A stretch of 64,000 nucleotides of DNA from Hirschia sp964352025 (GCA_964352025.1 CAYGPZ010000014.1:1-64000), one strand, 5' to 3'. Shown: positions 10,101 to 18,315, numbered from the stretch's first letter. Notes: generated by a model from the sequence alone, not told the origin. Numbers and translations are program-made.

Positions 10101-10602
10101 GGTGCCCGTCAAAAATTGCCCCTACTAGGTTATTATACCAGTACCAGCCGTCACTCTCAGTATCTGTAGCTGCATGAATTCCAACAAACCCGCGGCCCGA
10201 TTGGATAAACCTTTCCATAGCGCGCTGCTGACGCTCATCGAGAATATCACCCGTCGTATTGAGAAACACGATCGCATCAAAATCTTTCAGGCGCTTGTCA
10301 GTAAAAAGAGTCGCATCCTCGGAAATGACCAGCTCAAAACTATGTTCTTGAGATAACCTCGTAAACATTTCCTGACCAGCTTCGATTGAATCATGCCGCC
10401 ATCCCGCGGTTTTGGAAAAAACGAGAATACGTTTATCTTTTAGATTACGAATTTTTTCAGCAAATTGCTTTTTTGAGGGCTCAGCTGAACTAGTCGCTGA
10501 GGCAGCTTCAGAATTAGAATTCTTGCTATCAGCACCGCAACAAGCCGTTGCTAGAAACATCGCTGCAAATCCAATTTTTTTGAAAACGTTCATCAATGCC
10601 AT
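7096..10602 (-). CDS. ThuA - sorbosone-dehydrogenase-like propeller - PKD - cytochrome c - CBM6-like protein
   Basis: The frame opens at a GTG at 10641 (1181 residues). I place the start at the ATG at 10602 or 10593, because these directly precede a signal peptide (NVFKKIGFAAMFLATACCG), probably of a lipoprotein. Domains (numbering from 10641): a ThuA-like domain (about 70-285, RILVFSKTAGWRHDS), a glucose/sorbosone dehydrogenase-type beta propeller (about 300-760), a PKD-like domain (about 780-870), a class I cytochrome c (CVTCH at 920-924, candidate axial Met near 969) and a CBM6-like sandwich (about 1030-1181). It is likely a periplasmic or surface sugar oxidoreductase with its own electron carrier. 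ThuA domains are linked to 3-keto-sugar metabolism. A LacI-type operator lies upstream. Confidence 0.85.
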   Translation of the reverse strand: MALMNVFKKIGFAAMFLATACCGADSKNSNSEAASATSSAEPSKKQFAEKIRNLKDKRILVFSKTAGWRHDSIEAGQEMFTRLSQEHSFELVISEDATLFTDKRLKDFDAIVFLNTTGDILDERQQRAMERFIQSGRGFVGIHAATDTESDGWYWYNNLVGAIFDGHPGDPSNVQRARMNVVDHQHIATQTLPEQFDFSDEWYDFKNFNQRVKPLVNIDRDSYVGAKSEGLEPISWFHEYDGGRSFYTNFGHMKSTFSDPLFLDQIKGGLSYAVGEGLRNNALEHRPDTDRFTATILTDPLNEPVSLDVLEDGAVLFVERGGSIKRWTEESGVQELGIVEGTFRPGESREFGLVGVAGYPVDGPLEGVFVMFNTKPSDVVLQRLSYIPLQDGILDQSNTVNYFEFPNEDTCCHTGGAVRFGPDGNLYIATGDNSNPFDLNGIAPLSHEEEIRDARRSSGNTLDFRGKILRISPKLDGSYTIPEGNLFSDSEEGLPEIYVMGTRNPYTMGFDPKNGTLFFGDVGPDGGADDPNRGSRGYDEINRVEQAGNFGWPFFVGDNSPYKMIDPETGEAGKFYNPLKPENDSTRNTGAEFLPPAQPAMIWYPYVPSEKFPEVGQGGRNALSGGVYRWSADVEGNGAWPAYFDGKLIISDFVRRKLNIVTMNAAGRADRIESVAENIDLSSPLDLEFGPDGALYVLNYGSVWFSGSDDANIMKIEYLGNGNRSPQIEIAVKADAGGLPFIVEASSKGSFDPEGDDLKIEWAVAEVERGIEQGDLGELFSEVLAEGVTASLTLEDAGHYAIIAKVSDEDGGVSYAAKRVDAGNERPRVDIQFDGNQSFYWPERKSLEYAVIANDLEDGNSTEVAEMATGLSAQYRVFEPSKPVQEIVGHLEDAPVDTFSLLSENNCVTCHQVNEESVGPALVNIAEKYAPQKDSRSYLDAVLVNGGTGVWGEHQMPAHDYIDENIRSQMIDYILSLHDGSQSISPVGKLDLASLVKSPELLELKAAYVDLGTDDAPALENRSKILLQSNVVKLVDYAPRGIVDGVNRVWMENWVAALGIKAEGRFVPLGHFDLTDVTSFSILYHEGKEHLAGQAELQIRSEGPTGNIIAKGVVTTKSNPAGNWGDGTVSFEMLEPVQEARDLYLVVHAVNGGKSITVPMSSLTFNFD

Positions 10603-10700
10603 GCCAATATTAAGGGGTAGCCCCCTTCCCTTATATTTCACGATATTCGTAATCTCATCTCGTCGAAAATCACAAAAACCTTCTTGATTGGAATTATTAT

Positions 10701-10714
10701 TGTTACCGATATCA
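10701..10714. promoter_or_regulatory. LacI-type operator (site 2 of 3)
   Basis: TGTTACCGATATCA sits between the ThuA-protein gene and the divergent lacI-type gene starting at 10799. It matches the site at 5132-5145 in 13 of 14 positions, and the similarity extends into the flanking TTTTA. It probably gives autoregulation plus control of the ThuA gene. Confidence 0.62.
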
Positions 10715-10798
10715 TTTTATTTACGCAATAGAAAAAATAAGATAAACCATCAATATCAAAATCTGACCAATTACTAAGACGAATGTGAGATACTGTCT

Positions 10799-11830
10799 GT
10801 GAGTTCCAAAAACACAACAATACACGACGTCGCCCGATACGCTGGGGTTTCCTCAATGACCGTATCTCGCGTGATCAACAATGCTGCGAACGTAAGAGAG
10901 AAAACCCGCTTAAAGGTTCAAGAGAGCATTGAGGCTCTCAATTATCACCCAAATTTGTCGGCTCGCGCGCTTTCAAGTTCGAAATCATTTCGAATTGCAA
11001 TTCTCTATGAAAACCCTTCTGAGTCTTATCTTAGCACTTTGTTAGTGGGGGCGCTTGAAGAAGCCACGAGAACCGGACATCAACTCTGTGTCCACAAATT
11101 CCTACATACTGCAAACTCGACAAAGCTATTTGATGAATTGTCAGCTCTTAGCGCGCTTTATGAAGGTATAATCGTTCCGCCTCCAATTAGTGATTTAGAT
11201 ATTATAAGGGACTTCATTGCAGAGAAAAACTATCCTGCGCTTCTACTATCCTCAAAACATGTAAATGGGCGCAGCAGCAAGGTGTACATCAACGACTTTG
11301 AAGCAGCACAAAACATCACCCGTCACCTTATCGAGATGGGGCATTCAAAGATTGGAATTATCAAAGGTAACCCGAACCAACATTCCAGTAGTGAGCGATT
11401 TAACGGATTTCTTGCAGCGTTAAAATCAAATGAAATAGACCTCAAATCAGATTGGATTGAAACAGGAGACTATACAGGCGAATCAGGAGCTCGATCGGCC
11501 CGAAAACTGCTGCAACTTTCAGATAGGCCGACAGCGATTTTTGCCAGCAATGATGATATGGCAGTTGGAACCTTAGCGACAGCATCAGAGATGAAATTGT
11601 CCGTACCTACAGATCTATCCGTCGTGGGTTTCGATGACTCACCAATAGCAACCCAAGTTTTCCCAAAACTAACGACAATTCAACAGCCTGTAAGTCAAAT
11701 GGCTGCACATGGAGTAAACGAATTGGTCAAACTCATCGCGGCCACGAAATCCAAGGTTTTGATATCACCATCTCAAATGACAGTTCCGTTCAAACTCATC
11801 AAAAGAGACAGTGTTTCTCCTCCTACTTAA
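10799..11830 (+). CDS. LacI family transcriptional regulator
   Basis: The 343-residue protein starts at a GTG. The N-terminal helix-turn-helix (TIHDVARYAGVSSMTVSRVIN, residues 7-27, is the family hallmark) is followed by a hinge helix region with LSARALSS and a periplasmic-binding-protein-like effector domain (residues 62-335; VGFDDSPIATQVFPKLTTI near the end is family-typical). It is divergent from the ThuA gene. The three similar operators at 5132, 10701 and 14304 define its probable regulon: sulfatase, TonB receptor, ThuA protein and PhoD-like phosphatase. The effector is unknown, presumably a sugar. Confidence 0.93.
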   Translation: MSSKNTTIHDVARYAGVSSMTVSRVINNAANVREKTRLKVQESIEALNYHPNLSARALSSSKSFRIAILYENPSESYLSTLLVGALEEATRTGHQLCVHKFLHTANSTKLFDELSALSALYEGIIVPPPISDLDIIRDFIAEKNYPALLLSSKHVNGRSSKVYINDFEAAQNITRHLIEMGHSKIGIIKGNPNQHSSSERFNGFLAALKSNEIDLKSDWIETGDYTGESGARSARKLLQLSDRPTAIFASNDDMAVGTLATASEMKLSVPTDLSVVGFDDSPIATQVFPKLTTIQQPVSQMAAHGVNELVKLIAATKSKVLISPSQMTVPFKLIKRDSVSPPT

Positions 11831-11884
11831 GCGAGCTGACATTTGCTCTTTAGTTCAAAACAAATGCCAACACGCATACACAAC

Positions 11885-14254
11885 TTAGACCTTCGGGAAT
11901 GGATGTAGATAAGGCCAGCCATCAAATTGACTGTCCGTTTTAGGATTTGAATTCCACTCCCAGCATTCCATGACAAATTCTTTGTTTGCGTGATCTACGC
12001 GGATCAAACCATATCCTTCGCTCTTCAGGCTCCGGTCGGCAATAAAATTACCCCAGTTACGCTTATTATTATAGAATTCAGCATAATCCAGTTTCGGATT
12101 AGCAACTGCCATGACGCGCATTTTATTGCCACAGAAATCAACGAAATTCCCTGTATTTGGATCTCCATTGCGCTGATTATCTAACTTGCCTTGCCCCTCA
12201 AACCAACGCTGCCAAAACGCTGCCCCAGCCGGTCCTGAAAAGAACACCACACCATCTTCGTAATCGTCTAAACCTTGATGTGCAATCATTCCCAAATGCT
12301 GATCACCTGCTAAGACAACAGCTTTCGCCTCGGCAACAAGTTTCACGGCTCTACGACGCCCATCAAAAGGATAACCATTCGCGTCATAATCAACCAATGG
12401 CGAAAGATCTCCTTCTGGAGAAGTCTGTGGCGATCCCCAAATCGACGCAGTAATAACCACTTTCGGCAGTCCCGGATCCATATCCTTCCAAGCTCGCAAG
12501 AAGTCTTCTTGCCGCTTACCAAGTAATTCGCCTTCGGCTTTCTGCGGGTCTAGATCAGGTTGAGGCGGCGTTTTCCATTTACGGTCCTCAACGATTGCAA
12601 AACTCGTCCCGCCATAGACAAAACTACCATACGCCACGGGAATATTATGTTTGATAGGCGTTGCATCATAAGGGTCAGGGTTGTGTATTTGGAGACATCG
12701 ATAGACCATAAGCACTGTATCTAAATCGTGCTTGAATCCACCATCTTCTTCTTTTGGACCACCCGACCCATCACCTGCTTTACCCCACAAATTACCCTGC
12801 AAAACATCATGGTCATCAGCCAAGACAATCGTTGGGCGGCTGCGCACCAAATCACGGAAAGACCAATACCAAAGATACCAACGATAAAGCGTATCCAGCT
12901 TTAATTCAGAATCCGGGTTTTTATCAGTCGTCGGGTAGTTTTCGTAAAATTGGTCGCCACAGAAAATAAACAAATCTGCGTCATGTGATCCACAACTTGC
13001 GACAATTTCATTGTGAGGAAAAAGTACATTCTCCGGGCTGTACCGACCAATGGTTTTTTCCTTCTTATAATTACTTGTATAGTCTTCACGATCAATGTGC
13101 TTGTTACACGGTAGAATACAGGAAAATAGAGCAATCTTTAGCTCTCTCTCGATCGAAGGATCTTTTACGATTTGCCCAGAATAAAGGGTTCGGTTTTGTT
13201 CTGGATAAACGATCCGATAATCGAAGGTTTTCCTGCTGTCCCAGTTATCAAGTCGGAAAAACGCTACGAATCCGTCTCCAATATCTTCAACAGGCCCTAA
13301 TGTCCAATCGGCAGAACCTTCAATTTTATAGTCAAATCTAGCTTTTGGATTATCTGCCGTACTGATCGGCATAAACTGTGCAGATATGCGCAAGACTTCG
13401 CGATTAAGCGTATGCATACAGCCCATTACGTCGCCAAGTATGTGCTCTTCATCCGCTACAATCTTGTCGCCGCCAGTTGCGACATCCTTAAATGCCCATC
13501 TTGTTCCTTTTTTGCGAGGTTCCGAAGATGAAACCAGCATTATACCGCCAAGCAGATCTTCTGCTTCAACTCCAGTGCGCACAACAAAACCAATTTCGGT
13601 GTCCGTGACAGCATCATTTGCGATCAGCCGCACATCAAACAATCCATTTTCAACCGCATCAATATGACAATCTAATATAAATTCGCGCTCACCTATGCCG
13701 CCTGAAAGGTCTGGTTGGCTATGATCTGACACACCATATTTTTCATATGGAATTGGGGTTTCAACATTGGAAAAGTCCTGAAAACTCATCTCCCCTTGTG
13801 TATCCATGACAGCTAGGAAACCGCCGCCTTTTCCACCAGCGCGCTGCGCGAAACAAGAACCTCGCCAATCTAGCTTGCCCTGTCCGACACCTAGCAAAAA
13901 CCCGCAAAAACCATTTCCATTACCAGCGTCCAGCATTTTGAAACGTGCCTGAACACGCCCTGACTTATGCCCTTCAACAAGGCTTCGGGAGAGCAAAGAC
14001 ACGGTGCGGACTTCAAAATTCTCTCGCTGATTTAGGCACTCAACCCAACCGTTATTTAGCTGCCAATCCTGTAGCCTATTTGCCCACAAATCTTTCCCCA
14101 ACCACTTACGTTTGGTAGTGCCATCCAGCATTATCGTCTGGGTAACTTCAGCATGATTTGAACGCTCTGCTGCCTTTACTCCTGCACAAGACGCTAACAT
14201 AGCAACTCCACCAAATGCGGCACTGCCCTTCAAAAACTGACGTCTTTTGATCAT
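11885..14254 (-). CDS. PhoD-like metallophosphatase, Tat/lipoprotein signal
   Basis: The frame extends to 14299, but I choose the ATG at 14254. It directly precedes MIKRRQFLKGSAAFGG, a twin-arginine motif followed by LASC (lipobox), and GGTGGAG lies just upstream. The 14299 start would sit only 5 bases from the operator at 14304-14317. The N-terminal half (about residues 40-260) is a beta-sandwich-like region I cannot name securely. The C-terminal half is PhoD-like: IALFSC, IFCGDQFYEN, LADDHDV and VVLAGDQHLGM hold the metal-binding Asp/His residues. It is probably a phosphodiesterase or phosphomonoesterase acting outside the cytoplasm. The substrate is unknown. Confidence 0.87.
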   Translation of the reverse strand: MIKRRQFLKGSAAFGGVAMLASCAGVKAAERSNHAEVTQTIMLDGTTKRKWLGKDLWANRLQDWQLNNGWVECLNQRENFEVRTVSLLSRSLVEGHKSGRVQARFKMLDAGNGNGFCGFLLGVGQGKLDWRGSCFAQRAGGKGGGFLAVMDTQGEMSFQDFSNVETPIPYEKYGVSDHSQPDLSGGIGEREFILDCHIDAVENGLFDVRLIANDAVTDTEIGFVVRTGVEAEDLLGGIMLVSSSEPRKKGTRWAFKDVATGGDKIVADEEHILGDVMGCMHTLNREVLRISAQFMPISTADNPKARFDYKIEGSADWTLGPVEDIGDGFVAFFRLDNWDSRKTFDYRIVYPEQNRTLYSGQIVKDPSIERELKIALFSCILPCNKHIDREDYTSNYKKEKTIGRYSPENVLFPHNEIVASCGSHDADLFIFCGDQFYENYPTTDKNPDSELKLDTLYRWYLWYWSFRDLVRSRPTIVLADDHDVLQGNLWGKAGDGSGGPKEEDGGFKHDLDTVLMVYRCLQIHNPDPYDATPIKHNIPVAYGSFVYGGTSFAIVEDRKWKTPPQPDLDPQKAEGELLGKRQEDFLRAWKDMDPGLPKVVITASIWGSPQTSPEGDLSPLVDYDANGYPFDGRRRAVKLVAEAKAVVLAGDQHLGMIAHQGLDDYEDGVVFFSGPAGAAFWQRWFEGQGKLDNQRNGDPNTGNFVDFCGNKMRVMAVANPKLDYAEFYNNKRNWGNFIADRSLKSEGYGLIRVDHANKEFVMECWEWNSNPKTDSQFDGWPYLHPFPKV

Positions 14255-14303
14255 GTCTCCACCCGATATTCTAAACTGGTTATTGTTTACAATTTTCAAA
14301 TTA

Positions 14304-14317
14304 CGTTATCGATAACA
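14304..14317. promoter_or_regulatory. LacI-type operator (site 3 of 3)
   Basis: CGTTATCGATAACA is a palindrome upstream of the PhoD-like gene, close to the sites at 5132 and 10701 and nearer to the symmetrical consensus TGTTATCGATAACA. A second AT-rich palindrome-like stretch, TTGTTTACAA, lies at 14284-14293 and resembles half of the TTGTATAC motif found elsewhere in the window. Confidence 0.55.
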
Positions 14318-14428
14318 AAATGGCGCATGTAAAGTGATTTTGTAAGACACTTTCCTAAAACTGAAAGCATCTAAGTAACAATTAGCGCCAGATATTTTTG
14401 ATTTTAAGGCACAGTAGAAACGCTCAAG

Positions 14429-15322
14429 CTAAAACATACCGTCCAATAACATCTGATTTTGTTGCTGCTTTGCAGCCAATCTGTAATCGCGGGGCGTAAC
14501 ACCAAAATGTATTTTAAACTGCTTGGAAAAATAGGACGCGCTATCAAAGTCCAAATTAAACGCAATGTCGGTGATAGGTAGTGACGTAGAAGACAGGTCA
14601 AAGCTCGCTCTTTGTAGGCGGCAATGGATCATAAAATCGGTAAAACTCAATCCAAATACTGATTTGAAACGCCTAGAAAAAGTCGATGGGGATTGACCAC
14701 ATAACGAGGCTGCCTCTGGCATAGGAATATTCAAACGTGCATCCTGCCCTCCAATCGTACGAAGAAACGGCGCAAAACTGGCGTGAAGGCTAGCATTTTC
14801 AGCATCAAAATTTTCAACTATATAGTCTGAGGCAATACGCAAAATAAGACTCAACACGCCAATTGCCACATTAGAAGAATGAATTTTCGAATTTTCATTC
14901 GCAACGGACATTTCCAGCTCATTTAGCCAATTGCACAAATAAAATAATCGTTCTGAAACTTCATTATTTAGATTGGCAAAGCCCGGCTGAGCGAACCGGT
15001 CCATCATTTTTTCTAACCCCAACTTCTCTATTAAGCCCGCAGGAAACTGGATTATGTACCAACTCTTTTCATCCAAAGATAAATTGAAGTCGTGCGGAAA
15101 CATTGGGGGAATCAATACGACACTTCCTGCTTTTAAATCTACAGTCCCAATATCTGAACCAAATTGGCCCGTGACTTCCTTGAATATTATAAATTCATAC
15201 ACCTCATGGAAGTGTCTCGAACATTCATGCGCTCGTCCTTTATCATAGGACACAAGGGAAATTGAAAGCTTCTCGCCCGGACGCAGAATATCTTTTTCGT
15301 GAAGAGCTAAAGCTTTTAACAT
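14429..15322 (-). CDS. AraC family transcriptional regulator
   Basis: The 297-residue protein has an N-terminal cupin-like sensing region (residues 10-110: RHFHEVYEFIIF, LIPPMFPHDF). The C-terminal double helix-turn-helix (about 190-290) contains SPSTFSRRFKSVFGLSFTDF and the second-helix signature ITDIAFNLDFDSASYFSKQF, ending GVTPRDYR. It is divergent from the PhyH-ADH-esterase operon at 15452, which it probably controls. Cupin-type AraC proteins usually respond to a small metabolite or sugar. The ATG has no strong ribosome site. Confidence 0.92.
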   Translation of the reverse strand: MLKALALHEKDILRPGEKLSISLVSYDKGRAHECSRHFHEVYEFIIFKEVTGQFGSDIGTVDLKAGSVVLIPPMFPHDFNLSLDEKSWYIIQFPAGLIEKLGLEKMMDRFAQPGFANLNNEVSERLFYLCNWLNELEMSVANENSKIHSSNVAIGVLSLILRIASDYIVENFDAENASLHASFAPFLRTIGGQDARLNIPMPEAASLCGQSPSTFSRRFKSVFGLSFTDFMIHCRLQRASFDLSSTSLPITDIAFNLDFDSASYFSKQFKIHFGVTPRDYRLAAKQQQNQMLLDGMF

Positions 15323-15360
15323 AGCACGAAAGTTATATTAATTTAGCCCAAAACAAAAGC

Positions 15361-15383
15361 ATTAGAACAGTTATTGGTCTAAT
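15361..15383. promoter_or_regulatory. inverted repeat, possible AraC-regulator site
   Basis: ATTAGA at 15361-15366 and TCTAAT at 15378-15383 form an inverted repeat separated by 11 bases in the divergent promoter region between the AraC gene and the PhyH gene. No second copy was seen elsewhere. Confidence 0.3.
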
Positions 15384-15451
15384 ATTTAAAGTTACAAGCA
15401 AAAGACCATAAAATTGGCAGCCACAAAAAAGTTGCTTTTTAGGAGAGTTAT

Positions 15452-16330
15452 ATGAGCGATATCGAAGACAAAAAAGCTGACATCATAAGGGATGGCTATA
15501 CGACTTTTCCAAACTTTTTATCACCGCAAGCTCTCAAAGAATTACAAGACAATTCCAGCCACGTCTTACAAAACCTCAATGACGAACATCGCGAGCGTTT
15601 CAAGTCTAATGGCAGTCTCTGCAATTTTGCTGATCATCCCGAATTTGCGGATATCATAGCAAATGAAAATTCAATTTCACTTCTCAAAGAACTGGGAGTC
15701 GATCCCAAATGGATAGCCGGCTACCTGATCTCCAAGCCACCAGGAGGCCCCCCTCTTTTTTGGCACCAGGACTGGTGGGGATGGGAAGAAGATATCAGTT
15801 ATGAGGATAAACCAACTCAGCTATTTTTCATGTTTTATTTGATCGATACAGATGTCTCAAACGGCTGCTTGCGCGTCATTCCAGGATCTCACAGAAAATG
15901 GCATGAGCTTCATGACTTACCGGCCGCACATGGCGAAGATTTGGCGACTGTTGAAAACCCGGATGATCCAGCCTTTTTAAGCCATCCTGACGAAGTTGCT
16001 ATCAAAGTAAAAGCTGGCGATCTTCTTGTAGGAGATGCACGCCTTCTGCACTCTGCATACGCCAACAAATCAGGTGCAGAACGTCCTCTTCTGACACTTT
16101 GGTACGTTCCAAATTTCAATGAGCTGCCCGAAGCTGTTCAGGCTCGTTATCGTTCAATCTATAATCGAGAAGAATTGGATGTGGATGCCGGTGCAGAAGC
16201 TCCCGTTACGGTCGACGATTGGCCAGAAGCCCAAAAGGCGCGCGTGGCATCGGTATGCCCTACATATGATGGCAACGAACCTCCGCTTAAATGGAATAGA
16301 AGCCCAAGCAAATTTAGGATGGGATCCTAA
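15452..16330 (+). CDS. phytanoyl-CoA dioxygenase (PhyH) family Fe(II)/2-oxoglutarate oxygenase
   Basis: The 292-residue protein has the facial-triad motif H105-x-D107 (FWHQDWWGW) with the distal His200 (RLLHSAY). Arg211 (GAERPLL) is placed to bind the 2-oxoglutarate carboxylate. No signal peptide, so it is cytoplasmic. PhyH enzymes hydroxylate a C-H bond at the expense of 2-oxoglutarate and O2; hydroxylating a methoxy carbon gives demethylation and formaldehyde. It is the first gene of a coupled operon (TAATG overlap with the dehydrogenase) and has a good site, AGGAGAGTTAT, before the ATG. The natural substrate is unknown. Confidence 0.88.
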   Translation: MSDIEDKKADIIRDGYTTFPNFLSPQALKELQDNSSHVLQNLNDEHRERFKSNGSLCNFADHPEFADIIANENSISLLKELGVDPKWIAGYLISKPPGGPPLFWHQDWWGWEEDISYEDKPTQLFFMFYLIDTDVSNGCLRVIPGSHRKWHELHDLPAAHGEDLATVENPDDPAFLSHPDEVAIKVKAGDLLVGDARLLHSAYANKSGAERPLLTLWYVPNFNELPEAVQARYRSIYNREELDVDAGAEAPVTVDDWPEAQKARVASVCPTYDGNEPPLKWNRSPSKFRMGS

Positions 16331-17460
16331 TGAGCATCGACTACATTCAGTCCCGCGCTATTGTTGCAGATGGTGAAGGACAATTCAGACTAGAAACAAT
16401 CTCGGTCGGCCCTCCAGCTGGAGATGAAGTGCGCGTACGTATCAAAGCCGCAGGTTTATGTCATACCGATTGGGACTCAATTCAATGCTGGGACGGCCCT
16501 TTTATCGTAGGTCATGAAGGTGCGGGAATAGTGGATGCAGTCGGAAGTGATGTTCAGGACTTCAAACCAGGACAGGCCGTTCTTCTCAATTGGGCTATTC
16601 CATGTGGAAAATGCAGTCAGTGCATGAGAGGCAATGTTCATATTTGTGAACGCAACTCTCCTGTTACGGGTGATGGTATATCAGGACACGCGCACGCCGA
16701 AGCCTCTTTGTACAAAGGAACACCCATTAGACGTTCTTTTCATCTGGGGACTTTGTCAGACTATACTGTCGTCAAACAAGAAGCTGTTACGCCCCTAAAC
16801 AATGACACGATGTCCTACGCAACAGGTGCTATTGTGGGATGTGCTGTCATGACTGGATTTGGGTCAGTCGTAAATGCGGCTAACGTTAAGGCCGGAAGTT
16901 CTACAGCAATAATTGGATGTGGTGGCGTTGGGCTAAATGTCATACAAGCTTGTCAGGTCGCTGGCGCAAGCAAAATTATTGCAATCGACATTTCCCAATC
17001 CAGATTGGACCAAGCCAGAAATTTTGGTGCCACTCATGGCATTCTTGCTGATGTCGCCGATATCGACTTCAGACAAGTTGCTGCTGATCTCAATAAAATC
17101 GTAAAAAGCGGCACGGATTACGCCTTTGAATGTAGTGCAGTTCCCGCTCTTGGCTCCGCCCCTCTAGCTCTCATTCGCAATTCAGGTGTTGCGGTCCAAG
17201 TCAGCGGTATTGAACAACGTATCGACTTTGATTGTGAACTTTTCGAATGGGACAAAATTTACATCAACCCTCTTTACGGTCAGTGTCATCCAAAGAGAGA
17301 CTTTGCCGCCATTCAGGACCTCCATGCGCAAAAACGGTTAAAGTTGGACGAACTTGTGACTCAAAAATACACACCCGAAACGGTCGCTGAAGGTTTTGAA
17401 GATATGCTCGCGGGTAAACTCGCCAAGGGTGTGGTTATGTTTGAGAGTGACACTAAATGA
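16330..17460 (+). CDS. zinc-dependent alcohol dehydrogenase, class III-like
   Basis: The 376-residue medium-chain dehydrogenase has catalytic zinc ligands Cys44 and His62-Glu63 (GLCHTD, GHEGAG). Four structural-zinc cysteines lie at 92, 95, 98 and 106. The Rossmann motif is GCGGVGLN (near 197-204). The layout resembles glutathione- or mycothiol-dependent formaldehyde dehydrogenases and aryl/alkyl alcohol dehydrogenases. It starts within the stop codon of the PhyH gene and overlaps the following esterase by ATGA. Paired with an esterase-D-like protein, a formaldehyde- or aldehyde-oxidising role is plausible. Its substrate cannot be fixed from sequence. Confidence 0.88.
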   Translation: MSIDYIQSRAIVADGEGQFRLETISVGPPAGDEVRVRIKAAGLCHTDWDSIQCWDGPFIVGHEGAGIVDAVGSDVQDFKPGQAVLLNWAIPCGKCSQCMRGNVHICERNSPVTGDGISGHAHAEASLYKGTPIRRSFHLGTLSDYTVVKQEAVTPLNNDTMSYATGAIVGCAVMTGFGSVVNAANVKAGSSTAIIGCGGVGLNVIQACQVAGASKIIAIDISQSRLDQARNFGATHGILADVADIDFRQVAADLNKIVKSGTDYAFECSAVPALGSAPLALIRNSGVAVQVSGIEQRIDFDCELFEWDKIYINPLYGQCHPKRDFAAIQDLHAQKRLKLDELVTQKYTPETVAEGFEDMLAGKLAKGVVMFESDTK

Positions 17461-18272
17461 CGGATTTGAAAGATCATTTCACAACTGTTGAAATATCAGA
17501 TTCCAACCATGTCGCGGACAATCTTATCTGGACCACGACCAACACTCCAAATCTAAGTCACCGCACTGATGTTGGCTTTTATGCGAACCGTAGACCCGAA
17601 GCCGACACGCCTATCATTATCCTGCTACATGGCGTTTATGGAAATGCGTGGGCATGGGCCTATTCTGGTGGAGCCCACAAAACTCTAGCTGATCTCTCGC
17701 AAAACCAAGAGTTCCCTTTGTTCATTTTGGCTATGCCATCTGATGGAGCCATTGGATCTGGGTCCGGCTATTTTAATTCTGATGCAGGTCAATTCGAAAA
17801 CTGGATTATAGATGATGTTCCAGCGATAGCACGACGAGTCTTTCCTCAATTAAGAAAACAACCGCGCCTATATCTAGGTGGATTATCTATGGGCGGATAT
17901 GGTGCCCTTCGACTGGGCATGAAACACCCTGACCGCATATCAGGTATTTCAGGTCATTCATCTATTACAAAACTCGATGATTTCTCAAAATTTCTAGACT
18001 TAGATAACCATCATTTCAAAAATACACCTATTACTGAACATGATCTCTTGACTTTGTTTGAAAAAAACAAAGATCGGCTCCCCCCTATTCGATTTGATTG
18101 CGGCGTTGACGACCCTCTCATTGAATCAAACCGTTTCCTTCACAATGAACTGGAGGCAAGACACCATTCTCATATCTACGAAGAATTCGTGGGCGGTCAT
18201 GAATGGTCGTATTGGTGTGAGCAAGTCGCCAAGACATTCGAATTTTTTGAACAAATTGAGCGCAGTAAATAG
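17457..18272 (+). CDS. esterase D / S-formylglutathione hydrolase-like alpha/beta hydrolase
   Basis: The 271-residue protein shows an oxyanion segment IILLHGVYGN, the nucleophile motif G-L-S144-M-G, a candidate Asp in DCGVDDPL and His in VGGHEWSYW. It belongs to the esterase D-type family that includes S-formylglutathione hydrolases and tributyrin esterases. No signal peptide is seen. The ATGA overlap with the dehydrogenase implies translational coupling. Together they could oxidise formaldehyde to formate via a thiol adduct, or deacylate a sugar ester. Confidence 0.85.
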   Translation: MTDLKDHFTTVEISDSNHVADNLIWTTTNTPNLSHRTDVGFYANRRPEADTPIIILLHGVYGNAWAWAYSGGAHKTLADLSQNQEFPLFILAMPSDGAIGSGSGYFNSDAGQFENWIIDDVPAIARRVFPQLRKQPRLYLGGLSMGGYGALRLGMKHPDRISGISGHSSITKLDDFSKFLDLDNHHFKNTPITEHDLLTLFEKNKDRLPPIRFDCGVDDPLIESNRFLHNELEARHHSHIYEEFVGGHEWSYWCEQVAKTFEFFEQIERSK

Positions 18273-18288
18273 TAACGCAAACAAAAAA

Positions 18289-18315
18289 CAGGCGACCTCT
18301 AATAGAGATCGCCTG
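18289..18315 (-). terminator. Rho-independent terminator of the SDR-FAH-enolase-kinase operon
   Basis: A 12-bp stem with one wobble (arms 18289-18300 and 18304-18315, 3-base loop) is followed on the minus strand by TTTTTTG. It may also stop the convergent esterase operon. Confidence 0.8.

Noticed and set aside
9808..10128. Plus-strand frame of about 106 codons inside the ThuA gene
   Set aside because: It is fully antisense to a well-supported domain and has no homology I recognise.
14284..14293. TTGTTTACAA near the PhoD-like gene as a GntR site
   Set aside because: It only half-matches the TTGTATAC motif, and the adjacent LacI operator explains regulation better.
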